Shown in pieces: positions 40,323 through 49,600 of a stretch of 64,000 bases of DNA. The first letter of the stretch is position 1. Each line of letters starts with the position of its first letter. The translations under genes and the position numbers were made by a program. Source of the stretch: Microseira sp003486305 (lineage in GTDB: Bacteria > Cyanobacteriota > Cyanobacteriia > Cyanobacteriales > Aerosakkonemataceae); contig DALYJX010000006.1 in assembly GCA_031969655.1 (NCBI GenBank), forward strand, positions 21,198 to 85,197, given 5' to 3'. A model generated the notes under the pieces. That model was not told the origin of the DNA, did no database searches, and was given only the letters and a program-made list of their open reading frames with translations.

Positions 40323-41981
40323 ATGAGCAGGCAATGGGCGCAGAAAAAATCTCGATCGAATTCTTCGATGTCGGTGCAAAAAAGTTCATCTCCGCAGCGA
40401 CCTTTCACCGATCCAATTTACGATGCGCCAGCGCCACTTCAGACGCCTTCAGTGCAGGCAAAACGCCGTAACGTTGACTGGAGTCGGGTAACGGTAGAAG
40501 CCCAAAGTCCAGCAAGAAACGTGCAGGCGAAGCTTTCAGTCGGTGCGCCTGGGGATAAGTACGAGCAGGAAGCTGACGCTATGGCAAATAAAGTCATGAC
40601 GATGCCTGCACCAGGAAGCGAGCAGCCAATTCAGCGGGAAGCAGCACCAGAGGAAAAACAAGAGGAAGTGCAAGCTAAACCTCTGGCAGCTTCTATCACG
40701 CCACTGGTGCAACGAGAAACTGCCCCAGAGGAAAATAAAGAAGAGGAAGTGCAAGCTAAATCGCTTCCAGATAGCATTCAACGAGAAACTGCCCCAGAGG
40801 AAAATAAAGAAGAGGAAGTGCAAGCTAAATCGCTTCCAGATAGCATTCAACGAGAAACTGCCCCAGAGGAAAATAAAGAAGAGGAAGTGCAAGCTAAATC
40901 TCTTCCAGATAGCATTCAACGAGAAACTGCCTCAGAGGAAAATAAAGAAGAGGAAGTGCAAGCTAAATCTCTTCCAGATAGCATTCAACGAGAAACTGCC
41001 TCAGAGGAAAACTTTGAAGAGGAAGTGCAAGCTAAATCTCTTCCGGGTAACATTCAACGGGAAATGGCGTCAGAGGAAAACTTTGAAGAGGAAGTGCAAG
41101 CTAAACCTGCACCAGAGCGAAATTCCCAGGCAAGCGGCAATGTAGAGAGCCAACTGAGTGCGAGTAAGGGGGGTGGAAGTGCTTTACCGGATGAAGTGCG
41201 ATCGTTTATGGAACCCCGCTTTGGTGCTGATTTGAGCTATGTGCGGGTGCATACGGACGGTGCTGCCGTTCAAATGAACAAGGAATTAGGCGCTCAAGCT
41301 TTCGCTCACGGTAGCGATATTTACTATGGTGCGGGAAAGTCACCTGGTAATAATGAGTTGACGGCGCATGAGTTAACTCATGTGGTGCAGCAGACAGGTG
41401 CATCTTCTATAAAGCGCAGTGCAGATAGTAGCGTTCAACGCAAATGTGCTGCCTGTGAAGCAGAAGAGGCAGAAGTAGCGAATACAACCCCATCGATGAA
41501 TTTATCGAAATCTGCCGAGCAGTTACTTCAGCGCCAAGCAAGTCCTGCTGCTGGTTCTCCAATGCATCCGCCGGGAGATTGCACACCTGGAGAACATCGA
41601 CAACTTCAAGATGAAGTGCAGGAATGGTGTAAAAACAAGCCGCGAGGCTGTGAGGAATCGCAGACGCTTGAAGAGCTAGAAGAGCGGATTGAAAATAACT
41701 CAAAATGCATTGCTGCTCGCAACCGGATTAATAATAAATGCTTCCGAGGAGGCGATGCTGGACATAAAGAAGCGCTTCAAATCGCCATCAATAGCCTTGT
41801 GAGATGTCAGCGAGTTCGCGATCGCGTCAAAGCACGCCAACCTCAACCGCAGAATTCGCCTGACTTTATGAAAAAAATGTCAGAAATTACAGGACTTACA
41901 GGAACAGCATTGCTGATCTATCTCATCATTTCTGAGGGAAGTCGCCTCTTTCCACCCCGCAACTTAGTTCCTGTGCCTTAA
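40323..41981 (+). CDS. eCIS DUF4157 effector with Glu-rich repeats and Ntox16-like tip
   Basis: A 552 aa protein; AAGAGG lies 10 bases before the ATG. N-terminal region with RRNVDWSRVTVEA (about 52-64), shared with the giant effector, then GDKYEQEADAMANKVM. Residues 100-265 are 23-aa repeats (RETAPEENKEEEVQAKSLPD) rich in Glu, typical of DUF4157 proteins but unusually regular. The DUF4157 core lies at about 285-365 with HELTH at 349-353, then VQRKCAACEAEE. The tip (about 415-510) has CTPGEHRQLQDEV and RINNKCFRGGDAGHKEA, a Cys/His/Asp pattern I associate with the polymorphic toxin family Ntox16 (recalled, not searched). A C-terminal membrane-like helix (LTGTALLIYLIISEG) ends in PPRNLVPVP. Confidence 0.85.
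   Translation: MSRQWAQKKSRSNSSMSVQKSSSPQRPFTDPIYDAPAPLQTPSVQAKRRNVDWSRVTVEAQSPARNVQAKLSVGAPGDKYEQEADAMANKVMTMPAPGSEQPIQREAAPEEKQEEVQAKPLAASITPLVQRETAPEENKEEEVQAKSLPDSIQRETAPEENKEEEVQAKSLPDSIQRETAPEENKEEEVQAKSLPDSIQRETASEENKEEEVQAKSLPDSIQRETASEENFEEEVQAKSLPGNIQREMASEENFEEEVQAKPAPERNSQASGNVESQLSASKGGGSALPDEVRSFMEPRFGADLSYVRVHTDGAAVQMNKELGAQAFAHGSDIYYGAGKSPGNNELTAHELTHVVQQTGASSIKRSADSSVQRKCAACEAEEAEVANTTPSMNLSKSAEQLLQRQASPAAGSPMHPPGDCTPGEHRQLQDEVQEWCKNKPRGCEESQTLEELEERIENNSKCIAARNRINNKCFRGGDAGHKEALQIAINSLVRCQRVRDRVKARQPQPQNSPDFMKKMSEITGLTGTALLIYLIISEGSRLFPPRNLVPVP
40636..41112. repeat. coding minisatellite, 69-bp unit
   Basis: Unit starts with CGAGAAACTG at 40713, 40782, 40851, 40920 and 40989, with a variant at 41058 and a degenerate first unit at 40636. 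Spacing is exactly 69 bases. Neighbouring units differ by only a few bases, so copy number is likely to vary. Confidence 0.9.
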
Positions 41982-42008
41982 TCGCGAAGCAACTGCCAAA
42001 CAATAATT

Positions 42009-42590
42009 ATGGTTAGCTCATCGATTGTTTTAGAGAAACTTACGAGTAGTTTCCAGACACTGCCGTATCCAGGGGATCTCAACCTAGTTTACGACAACAC
42101 TGGCAACCACTTGGAGTGTGTAGAGATCCAGCAAGCTTTTGCGGGTAAACACTGGAGTGAATTATCTCAAGAAACGCTGGTTCGAGAAAATTCAGCACTT
42201 TCCTTTCTGACACCTGAAGCCTTCCGATTTTATCTGCCAGCTTATTTGTCAATTGTTGTTAGAGAGTTTGAGAAAACTGATGTTTTACCGGAGGTCACTG
42301 TCCAGTACTTAACGCTTCCAGTGGAGGCGGATGACTTAAACAAATTAAGCTACATCCAGCAGGAATCGAACGAATTGCAGTTTGAATTAAGCCAATTTCT
42401 GATCGAGGAGCTATCCCGATCCAATCAAAGAGTTCACCAATTTATGGAACGAATGTCTGGATTGAACCCGCAACAAGGTCAGGCGATTCGGTATTACTTG
42501 GAATATCTAAAGTCTGAGCAAAATGATTATTTCTTTTCTAATGAGCCAGAGATAGCGATTGAACGCTATTGGTTCATTTTTCCGCTTTGA
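42009..42590 (+). CDS. DUF6714-like protein, putative immunity protein
   Basis: A 193 aa cytosolic protein, 27 bases behind the effector 40323-41981. ALSFLTPEAFRFYLPAYLS is the segment I associate with the DUF6714 family. The rest is acidic and helical (QQESNELQFELSQFLIEELS). Its place directly after a toxin tip and on the same strand suggests the cognate immunity gene. No ribosome binding site stands out before the ATG. Confidence 0.7.
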   Translation: MVSSSIVLEKLTSSFQTLPYPGDLNLVYDNTGNHLECVEIQQAFAGKHWSELSQETLVRENSALSFLTPEAFRFYLPAYLSIVVREFEKTDVLPEVTVQYLTLPVEADDLNKLSYIQQESNELQFELSQFLIEELSRSNQRVHQFMERMSGLNPQQGQAIRYYLEYLKSEQNDYFFSNEPEIAIERYWFIFPL

Positions 42591-42662
42591 TGGATCTTTT
42601 GAAGGATGGGGTTATTTCGTTTTTGAGGCTTATAAAGATGTACGTGCCAGTTGTGTATTCTG

Positions 42663-43139
42663 ATGTCTAGTTTCAAGTGGATCGGTTTGCTTTTAGCAAC
42701 ATCTTTGTCAATGTGTTCCACGAATCAAAACGAAAAAATGATGCAGGTAGCACACCCAAATGGCCTGTTGCTGAATTTGCCCCAGTCGCTTTCTGTTGAG
42801 CAAACGTCATTCGGCTTCCGAGTTCGACCGCAGGGATACCAAGAGTTACGCTCTTCGCCTGAGATTATAGTGACCCTGTATGCCAATCGGCAGCAACCAG
42901 AAGGAGAATGGCCTCAAGTGCGGCAGATAGATGGTCGCACCGTACATTATCGCGTTGAAAAGGAAGCGGGTGGGTCTGGCGGGGATATCCACGTGTTAAG
43001 TGCATGGGAAGCTTACCCAAACGGATACATTTTCTTCCGAGGAGATTTTCAGGTTGAGGCTCCGGCAAAACCAGATTTTACACTGGGATGGATTGCGATT
43101 AAAGGTGCAAAAGCACCTGGTTTGGAAAAACGGTACTAG
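42663..43139 (+). CDS. Tsi3-like lipoprotein, putative periplasmic immunity protein
   Basis: I choose ATG 42663 (MSSFKWIGLLLATSLSMC), which gives a lipoprotein signal with Cys18; a GTG 12 bases upstream is the alternative. The 158 aa product has a beta-rich mature part (GLLLNLPQSLSVEQTSFGFR, GRTVHYRVEKEAGGSGGDIH, GYIFFRGDF, FTLGWIAIKG) that resembles Tsi3-type immunity lipoproteins of injection systems (moderate confidence). It is the third gene of the unit effector-DUF6714-lipoprotein, so the toxin may threaten two compartments, or one of the two genes protects against a different tip. Confidence 0.6.
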   Translation: MSSFKWIGLLLATSLSMCSTNQNEKMMQVAHPNGLLLNLPQSLSVEQTSFGFRVRPQGYQELRSSPEIIVTLYANRQQPEGEWPQVRQIDGRTVHYRVEKEAGGSGGDIHVLSAWEAYPNGYIFFRGDFQVEAPAKPDFTLGWIAIKGAKAPGLEKRY

Positions 43140-43413
43140 AGCGAATTAAGAAGCGATCGCCGATCTTGTAGGGTGCGTTCTTAGGAGAGTACGGCACCAA
43201 CCCAACTAATACCAAATCCGCTTTCATCACCCCCTTTATGCCGAACGACTAAAGTCGCGGCTATACAAACAAAGCCCGCCTACGCGGGCTATAAAATAAG
43301 GGGGGTTTACAATCCGGAGTTGGTATAACAGTGCGATCGCTTGGCAATTTTTGCGATCGCAAGCGAGTTTAATTTTTGCGGGTGTGGATGCGATCGCAAG
43401 GCATTAATAACCC
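43140..43413. other. convergent intergenic region with dispersed hairpin repeat
   Basis: No gene seen. 43168-43182 has GTAGGGTGCGTTCTT, a piece like the border repeat. GCCCGCCTACGCGGGC at 43277-43292 forms a hairpin in a stretch with CGAACGACTAAAGTCGCGGC upstream, a common dispersed repeat of cyanobacteria. The hairpin could also serve as terminator for the convergent genes. Several HIP1 sites lie at 43330-43400. Confidence 0.5.
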
Positions 43414-46400
43414 TCAATCCGGCTTTGGTGGCAATTCAATTGGTGACAATCTATCCGGAGTTCCAGGTGATGGTGAAGCAGTTCCAGGTGCAGTTTCTCC
43501 GGGTACAGTTTCTCCGGGTACAATTGCCCCAGGTGAAGGTGTTTGAGGTTGAATTACCCGACTTGGTTCCACAGTTTCAAGGGTAACCGACTGCGTTGTT
43601 TGTTCGCCAGCTTTATTGGTTACTCTAAGCGTAATTGTTACGCTACTGGGAGGTTTACTCAACGTGTAAGTTTTAGAACCTTGCGGTTTTTGCACATCGC
43701 CAAAAGGCAGCAATTCAACTTTAATATCTTCCCCTGGCTCTACTTTCCAAGATAAAATAATATCGACTGGTTTTCTATCTTTATTAATTTCATAAACATG
43801 TTTTGGCTTTTCACTCGCATCTTGACCGTTAATTTTAAAATAGACAATTTTAACTGGCGTAGCAGGTTTAGGTGGTATGGGTTTAATCTTGATATTAGGT
43901 GTATTTTTAGCAATTTCCGGTTCCGCCTCGCCTTGTTTGGGAATTACAGTCAGTTTAAAAGTGTAGTCGCCTGCTTGTTTGGCTCCTGTAGGCACGTTTT
44001 TACAAATTAGATTGTTCGTTAAAGTACAGAAGTTTTTCAGTTGGGCAGGCAAAGTATTATTAACAATTGGATACCGCTTCAATTGGCTGTTTACAGAACC
44101 ATCGGGAGCTAAACTTATCAGCCTTAATTCTTTAATTTGTTTAGCGTCGCTAATTTCCCAAGTGAGCATAATTTCCTCATTTTTAGCTGCCTCATAAAAT
44201 GGCTTTGTTGAGGAAATTTGACCAATTTTCGGAACTGGTAAGGGTTTAACTACAATCGTATCTGTTTCTTTGAAATCTGAAGGTTGGTTGGGGTTTTGCC
44301 TGGAAATAACTTCTAGTTTGTAAGTATAACTCCCCGCTTTTGTAGGATTCATGCGGATATTTTGACAGGTGATAGTTGCCGGATTATTTCCTGGGGTTAA
44401 TTGTTGCGGTTTGCATTGACTCAGGGGAATCGTGTTTTTAGTCACCGCTCCATCACTTCCCTGTTGAATAATCCTCAATTCTTTAATTTGACTAGAGTTG
44501 CTGATACTCCAAGTTAGAAGAACTGGTTCTTGATATTCATAATTTGCTTTGTTAGTTAAAACTTTGTCAATTTTCGGTACAGGCACAGGCGGCAGTGGTT
44601 TAACTACAATCGTATCGGTTTCTTTGACATCTGAAGGTTGGTTGGGGTTTTCCCTAGAAATAACTTCTATTTTGTAAATATAACTCCCTGCTTTTGTAGG
44701 ATTCATGCGGATATTTTGACAGGTGATAGTTGCCGGATTATTTCCTGGGGTTAATTGTTGCGGTTTGCATTGACTCAGGGGAATCGTGTTTTTAGTCACC
44801 GCTCCATCACTTCCCTGTTGAATAATCCTCAATTCTTTAATTTGACTAGAGTTGCTGATACTCCAAGTTAGAAGAACTGGTTCTTGATATTCATAATTTG
44901 CTTTGTTAGTTAAAACTTTGTCAATTTTCGGTACAGGCACAGGCGGCAGTGGTTTAACTACAATCGTATCGGTTTCTTTGGCATCTGAAGGTTGGTTGGG
45001 GTTTTGCCTGGAAGTAACTTCGATTTTGTAAGTATAACTCCCCGCTTTGGTGGGAGTCATGCGGATGTTTTCACAGATGAGAATCTCTGGGGCGGGTTCA
45101 ATTTTAAATGGATTACTTGGCTGAGAAACTGCGGGTTTCAATTGTTGAGGTTTGCATTGAGTCAGGGGAATTGTGTTTTTAGTCACTGCTGCATCGCTAC
45201 CCTGTTCAATAATCCTCAATTCTTGAATTTGACTGGGGTTACTGAGTCTCCAACTCAGAAAAATTGGCTCTTTGTATTCATAGGTAAGTTTATTCGGTAA
45301 AATTTTGTCAATAATTTTCGGTATGGGTACGGGTTGAATTGCGATGGTATCTGTCTGTTTGGTGTCTGAAGGTTGGGTGGGGTTTTGCTTGGAAAACACT
45401 TCTAATTTAAAAGTATAATCCCCCGCTTGGGTAACGTTGGTGGCTATACCTTGACATGCGAGGACATCTATATTGTTGATTTTTTCAATTTTGCCTGGAT
45501 TAAGCTTTGCTTGAACTTGAGGTTTCAATTCTTGAGGATTGCACTGGATAAAAGTTTTTTTGACAGGTGAACCGTTGCTGGCTTGCTGAGTTAAAATCAA
45601 ATTTTGAATTTGGTTTGGGTTGCTGATTTTCCAATTCAGAAAAACCTGCTCTTTGAGAACTTCTCGATAAATTGACTTGTTAGATGAAAATTCAATAATT
45701 TTTGGTGTATCGATAGGTTCAATGATAATAGTATCTGTTTCTTTGGAGTCTGTTGGTTTATTTTTTCCTTGGGAATAAACTTCTATTTTAAAAGTATACT
45801 CTCCAGCTTTCTTAATTTCGGTCGTTATATTATTGCAATTGATATTTTGGTTTTGAAGTTGGCATAACTTTACTAGCTGGTTGTAGTCGTAACTGATAAT
45901 CTTTGCCGTTCCTTCACGGCTTTGAGGGATAATTTTTAACGTCGATAGTTTTGGGCTGTTTTGAAATCGCCAATTTTTAAATTCCCAATTCCGCCAATCG
46001 CGAATGGACAAGTTTAAAATAACTGTCTCTCCGTCAAGTTCTTGATAAACCTTTTCGGTTGGCTCAACTTTATTAATTTTGGGTTGAATTAAAACTTTCT
46101 GCCAATAGAGAAATGCCCCGACAGAAATTAATCCCAATGCTAATAAAAGTAGCAGGATAATTGGTAGCCAAATTTGCCACCAAGGACGCGGCTCCCATAT
46201 TATTGTTCCTTGGGGTAATTCTTTGGGAAGTTGTGGCGGTTTGGTGTTTTCTGGTAGGAATAATAGTTTGTTGTTTTCGAGTTCTAGGACAAAATTAAAT
46301 TCGAGTGCTTTTCCCCAGAGAGGACGACGCCACCACTTGCGGGGTTTTGCATTTAAGGGGATGGTGCTGGTGTATCCGGGCGGTATTGGTACTGGGAGAA

Positions 46401-47322
46401 GTTCGGGGGTATAGGTGAAAAGTTCTTCGCGATCGCTTGCAGAAATAGCTATTTCGCGGGTAATATTACCCCCGTTAATTAACTGAACTTCAAATTTACC
46501 TTGTTGCGTTGGTATTTTGAGCAATAGGGGATGTAACTCGACGGTTAATGTTTCGTCGTGCAGAAGTTGCAAGTAAACTACATCCAACAAAACTAAATCT
46601 TCTTTGTTCCTAGATATCAGGCGGAGGGTGGGAAAGTAATTACCTGCTGGTGTATATTGGGGCGGATGTAAAATTAAGCTAATTTCGCCTGTTTTACCTG
46701 GGTTCAATTGCAACCCATCAGTTTCTTGGACTAACCCAGCGGTTTCTACTGCGCTTTCTGGATAGCGTATATTATACCATTCGGTTGGTAATTCCGGACA
46801 ATTCAAATAAAATCTATCGACTCTTTTAGAACGGTTTTCTACAGTAACTTTGACTTCTAATTTTTCTCCGGCTTTGAGAGGATAAGGGTTAGCAGAGTTG
46901 GTTAATGGGTGTAAGGTAAATTCTGGTTCGTTCCCCCATTCTGCATCTTGATCTGAGAGCAAAACCCGCAGTTGCTGAGGACGGCGAAAAATTTTGTCGG
47001 GGTATTGAACTGGCGCTTCAATTAAAATTTCATAGTTGTATAAGTCTGGGGTTGCTTGCGGAGGAACTTCAAAAAATAAAGTAACTTCGCGGTTTTCTTT
47101 TGCGTCTAATTTTAGGGGGTTGGGTTCGCTGAAAGTACACCACCGCAGCAAGGGTTCTGATTTGGCGTCGGTGGCGGCGATCCAAATATCAATATCGGCT
47201 TTTTTCTCGCCTAAGTTTTTGACTACGATGCGGCGTTTAGCTGTAGAACCTCGCGTAATTTGGTTTGCTTCTAAGGAGAGGTCTTCGATAAATAAGGGGT
47301 TATTTGCAATTTGCATTGTCAT
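43414..47322 (-). CDS. large single-pass membrane protein with Ig-like repeats, candidate anchor
   Basis: A 1302 aa protein. Residues 1-360 form three or so beta-sandwich domains (NNPLFIEDLSLEANQITRG, RVDRFYLNCPELPTEWYNI), followed by the basic KPRKWWRRPLWGK. One strong membrane helix lies at about 385-412 (WLPIILLLLLALGLISVG). The remaining 890 residues are about seven Ig-like repeats of roughly 118 aa (KIDKVLTNKANYEYQEPVLL, KAGSYTYKIEV), then a Pro-rich tail (PGAIVPGETVPGE). No signal peptide, so which side faces the cytosol is not settled. The upstream gene shares the beta-domain/basic/helix layout and overlaps it by 23 bases. In an eCIS neighbourhood a membrane anchor or receptor-like role is plausible (inference). 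Confidence 0.75.
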   Translation of the reverse strand: MTMQIANNPLFIEDLSLEANQITRGSTAKRRIVVKNLGEKKADIDIWIAATDAKSEPLLRWCTFSEPNPLKLDAKENREVTLFFEVPPQATPDLYNYEILIEAPVQYPDKIFRRPQQLRVLLSDQDAEWGNEPEFTLHPLTNSANPYPLKAGEKLEVKVTVENRSKRVDRFYLNCPELPTEWYNIRYPESAVETAGLVQETDGLQLNPGKTGEISLILHPPQYTPAGNYFPTLRLISRNKEDLVLLDVVYLQLLHDETLTVELHPLLLKIPTQQGKFEVQLINGGNITREIAISASDREELFTYTPELLPVPIPPGYTSTIPLNAKPRKWWRRPLWGKALEFNFVLELENNKLLFLPENTKPPQLPKELPQGTIIWEPRPWWQIWLPIILLLLLALGLISVGAFLYWQKVLIQPKINKVEPTEKVYQELDGETVILNLSIRDWRNWEFKNWRFQNSPKLSTLKIIPQSREGTAKIISYDYNQLVKLCQLQNQNINCNNITTEIKKAGEYTFKIEVYSQGKNKPTDSKETDTIIIEPIDTPKIIEFSSNKSIYREVLKEQVFLNWKISNPNQIQNLILTQQASNGSPVKKTFIQCNPQELKPQVQAKLNPGKIEKINNIDVLACQGIATNVTQAGDYTFKLEVFSKQNPTQPSDTKQTDTIAIQPVPIPKIIDKILPNKLTYEYKEPIFLSWRLSNPSQIQELRIIEQGSDAAVTKNTIPLTQCKPQQLKPAVSQPSNPFKIEPAPEILICENIRMTPTKAGSYTYKIEVTSRQNPNQPSDAKETDTIVVKPLPPVPVPKIDKVLTNKANYEYQEPVLLTWSISNSSQIKELRIIQQGSDGAVTKNTIPLSQCKPQQLTPGNNPATITCQNIRMNPTKAGSYIYKIEVISRENPNQPSDVKETDTIVVKPLPPVPVPKIDKVLTNKANYEYQEPVLLTWSISNSSQIKELRIIQQGSDGAVTKNTIPLSQCKPQQLTPGNNPATITCQNIRMNPTKAGSYTYKLEVISRQNPNQPSDFKETDTIVVKPLPVPKIGQISSTKPFYEAAKNEEIMLTWEISDAKQIKELRLISLAPDGSVNSQLKRYPIVNNTLPAQLKNFCTLTNNLICKNVPTGAKQAGDYTFKLTVIPKQGEAEPEIAKNTPNIKIKPIPPKPATPVKIVYFKINGQDASEKPKHVYEINKDRKPVDIILSWKVEPGEDIKVELLPFGDVQKPQGSKTYTLSKPPSSVTITLRVTNKAGEQTTQSVTLETVEPSRVIQPQTPSPGAIVPGETVPGETAPGTASPSPGTPDRLSPIELPPKPD
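44243..44951. repeat. two near-identical 354-bp tandem units in the Ig-repeat gene
   Basis: GGTTTAACTACAATCGTATC recurs at 44243, 44597 and 44951, spaced exactly 354 bases (118 codons). The units 44243-44596 and 44597-44950 differ at only a few positions, far fewer than the other Ig repeats of this gene. Recent duplication or gene conversion. Confidence 0.9.
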
Positions 47323-49600
47323 TGTTTTTTATCCCCTGGACGCGATAGAGTCTGACTCGATATTGATCGTCGCCGGTGGCGATGACTAGGTAGTCGTCTA
47401 CTGCTTTGATATCGACGCTGTTGAGTCTAATTCCGGGAGAAGAGGCGATGATTTTGCCGTTTTGGTTTTGGGGCGATCGCATTCTATTCTCCAATTCCCA
47501 CAGCATGACTTTTCCATCATCTCCCACGCTGGCTAAATAGCAACCATTTTGCGTCAATGCTATCGAACGAACGGGTTGGTTATTGTGACCATCTCGCCAC
47601 TGTTCTAAGATAGCATTGTCGCATTCTAGCGCAGCGATCGTATTTCCCACACCATCTTTTTTTTGATTCTGGACACCTCGTTCAATTTCCTCTAGCTGTT
47701 TATCCCGGATGCATTCGCGCACTGCATTCAGATTCCACAGGGTAATATATCCTTCATTATCCGCCGATGCTAACAGATTTTTCTTGTCTGCGATCGCCAG
47801 TCCATCAATATATTGATTCTGTCCCATTACCGGGTCAAATTTATTGTCTTTTTTCCAGTCTAGCCATTGATATTTCAGTTCGTAAATCCGGCTGTTTATC
47901 CAATCCCACAAGGCTAATTTATTGTACCGTCCTCCCACAACAACCAGAGTGTTTGGTCTTTCCTGCTGATTTTCGCTCAAACTCATCGCATAAATAGTAA
48001 ATCCAGCATCTGCAATTCGGGGATTTTTAGTACCAAATTCCAAATTCCACTGACGCACAATCCCGCTACCATGTCCGCTGAATAAATAGCGGGAATCTTT
48101 GCTAAAAGCCAGGTCAAAAACCCTGTCTGTTCCAGTATAAATCGACTGGGGAGGAATCTTGGTCAACACGTTCCAAAGTTTAATATCGCCATTTTCTAAT
48201 CCGGCGGCGATGACATAATCTTCCCTGGGAGTTTGACGGATCACCCGCACGGCTTTTTCAGTTTTCTCAGCAATAAACCCCTCGTATTTAAGGCGGCGAA
48301 TATCCGGCTTCCAAGGACTTCTATCTACTTGCCAAAGTCTTATTGTTTGGTCGCTAGAACCGCTGACAACTAAGCTGCTATTCCCAATTAAACGCACCGA
48401 ATTAACGGGGCCTTTATGATAATCTTGAGGATGAAGATACCACAACAACCAAAGCAGCAACAGAGTTAAAAGTAGCCCCAAAAACTGAAGCCAAACCGGA
48501 ATTATCGGCAAAACTTGCAGTTCCAAAACTTGGCTGCTGGGGTTAGGACGAATTTGGGTGCTGGGAAAGCCTGTATCGGGTTCTGTTAAAGTTGGAGCAA
48601 CTTCAAAAAATAATCGCCGTTTTAACCACCACCAAGGTCGTCGCTTTTTGGCTTCCAAGTAGGTGTATTTGGCTTCCCCCGGTTCCAGGTTGATGCTTTC
48701 AGGTATTACTAAATTGCATTGCTTTTTATCTGATTCTGAAACTTGTATATCAACCTGTTGGGGTAAATTGCTATTATTTTCAAATTGCAGTTCGTAAAGC
48801 GCAAATTTAGATTTTTTGCCAAAAACTTTTCCTTTTAATCGCGGAATTCTTTGCACTTTGGGGTTACAGCTAAACTCCACAGTCCCTTGGGGTAAAACTT
48901 CTAAAGTTCCTTGTTCGCGGGGATTGCGGCTACTGGTATCCGATCTGGCTTCAATCGTGAAATCATATTCTTGACTGAGAGTTTCGGGATTTCTTGGAGG
49001 TTGACACCAGAAACTGGTTTTGTTTGAATCTCCCGCATCGATTGGGAAACTTTGTGTAGTTCCTTCGGTTATCCAGTCTGGATTTAATCCAGCAAGATTG
49101 AGCGTGACTGTAGTAGCTTTTGGACTTAAGTTATAGACTATGACTGGAATTTCTATTGCATCACCGGGAAAGACTTTGAGGTCTTTTACTGGAAGGTAAA
49201 TCTTCAAAGGTCGGCGAGCTTTTTCAATGGTTAATCTGAGTTTTTGGCTAGTAAATAACTGGGAAAATTCAACAGAAAATACCCTCAATGTCAGGTCAAT
49301 CGTCGTATCGTATACCTGTATGGGTGATTTGGTAATAACTACGTGAAATGTTGTACTAGCACCAGGAGGTTTTTTGACCGAAATTTCTGGATATAAGCTG
49401 TACCATTTTATATTAGAGTTGGGGTCTGCTCCGATGGTTGTCAGTTCTAAATAAAAGCTGGCAAATTTATCGCTTTCGTTGACAACTGTTACGTCAAATT
49501 CGTTATCGCCATTGCTACTTTGATCGCCAGAATCGACAGAAATATCTGGTATGAACTTTAGTTCTTTTTTGGAAACGATCGCTTTAACAAGATTTGGCAT
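47300..49600 (-). CDS. single-pass membrane protein, Ig-like N-terminal domains and C-terminal WD40 repeats
   Basis: A 766 aa protein. Residues 1-350 hold beta-sandwich domains (LKFIPDISVDSGDQSSN, RPLKIYLPVKDLKVFPGDAI) and a basic Trp-rich KKRRPWWWLKRRLFFE. The membrane helix is at about 363-391 (VWLQFLGLLLTLLLLWLLWYL). WD40 units follow to the end (GNSSLVVSGSSDQTIRLWQ, DYVIAAGLENGDIKLWNV, GCYLASVGDDGKVMLWELEN). No N-terminal signal. The layout up to the helix matches the downstream gene, so the two are probably paralogous in that half and act together. WD40 repeats would give a protein-binding surface on the other side of the membrane. Confidence 0.8.
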   Translation of the reverse strand: MPNLVKAIVSKKELKFIPDISVDSGDQSSNGDNEFDVTVVNESDKFASFYLELTTIGADPNSNIKWYSLYPEISVKKPPGASTTFHVVITKSPIQVYDTTIDLTLRVFSVEFSQLFTSQKLRLTIEKARRPLKIYLPVKDLKVFPGDAIEIPVIVYNLSPKATTVTLNLAGLNPDWITEGTTQSFPIDAGDSNKTSFWCQPPRNPETLSQEYDFTIEARSDTSSRNPREQGTLEVLPQGTVEFSCNPKVQRIPRLKGKVFGKKSKFALYELQFENNSNLPQQVDIQVSESDKKQCNLVIPESINLEPGEAKYTYLEAKKRRPWWWLKRRLFFEVAPTLTEPDTGFPSTQIRPNPSSQVLELQVLPIIPVWLQFLGLLLTLLLLWLLWYLHPQDYHKGPVNSVRLIGNSSLVVSGSSDQTIRLWQVDRSPWKPDIRRLKYEGFIAEKTEKAVRVIRQTPREDYVIAAGLENGDIKLWNVLTKIPPQSIYTGTDRVFDLAFSKDSRYLFSGHGSGIVRQWNLEFGTKNPRIADAGFTIYAMSLSENQQERPNTLVVVGGRYNKLALWDWINSRIYELKYQWLDWKKDNKFDPVMGQNQYIDGLAIADKKNLLASADNEGYITLWNLNAVRECIRDKQLEEIERGVQNQKKDGVGNTIAALECDNAILEQWRDGHNNQPVRSIALTQNGCYLASVGDDGKVMLWELENRMRSPQNQNGKIIASSPGIRLNSVDIKAVDDYLVIATGDDQYRVRLYRVQGIKNNDNANCK

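Noticed and set aside
40536..40919. 127 aa minus-strand frame with repeated NAIWKRFSLHFLF
   Set aside because: Antisense of the 69-bp minisatellite in the effector 40323-41981; the repeat keeps the frame open.
43277..43292. GCCCGC...GCGGGC hairpin as a strong terminator
   Set aside because: No T-run follows and the surrounding bases match a dispersed repeat type, so I list it only as part of the intergenic region.
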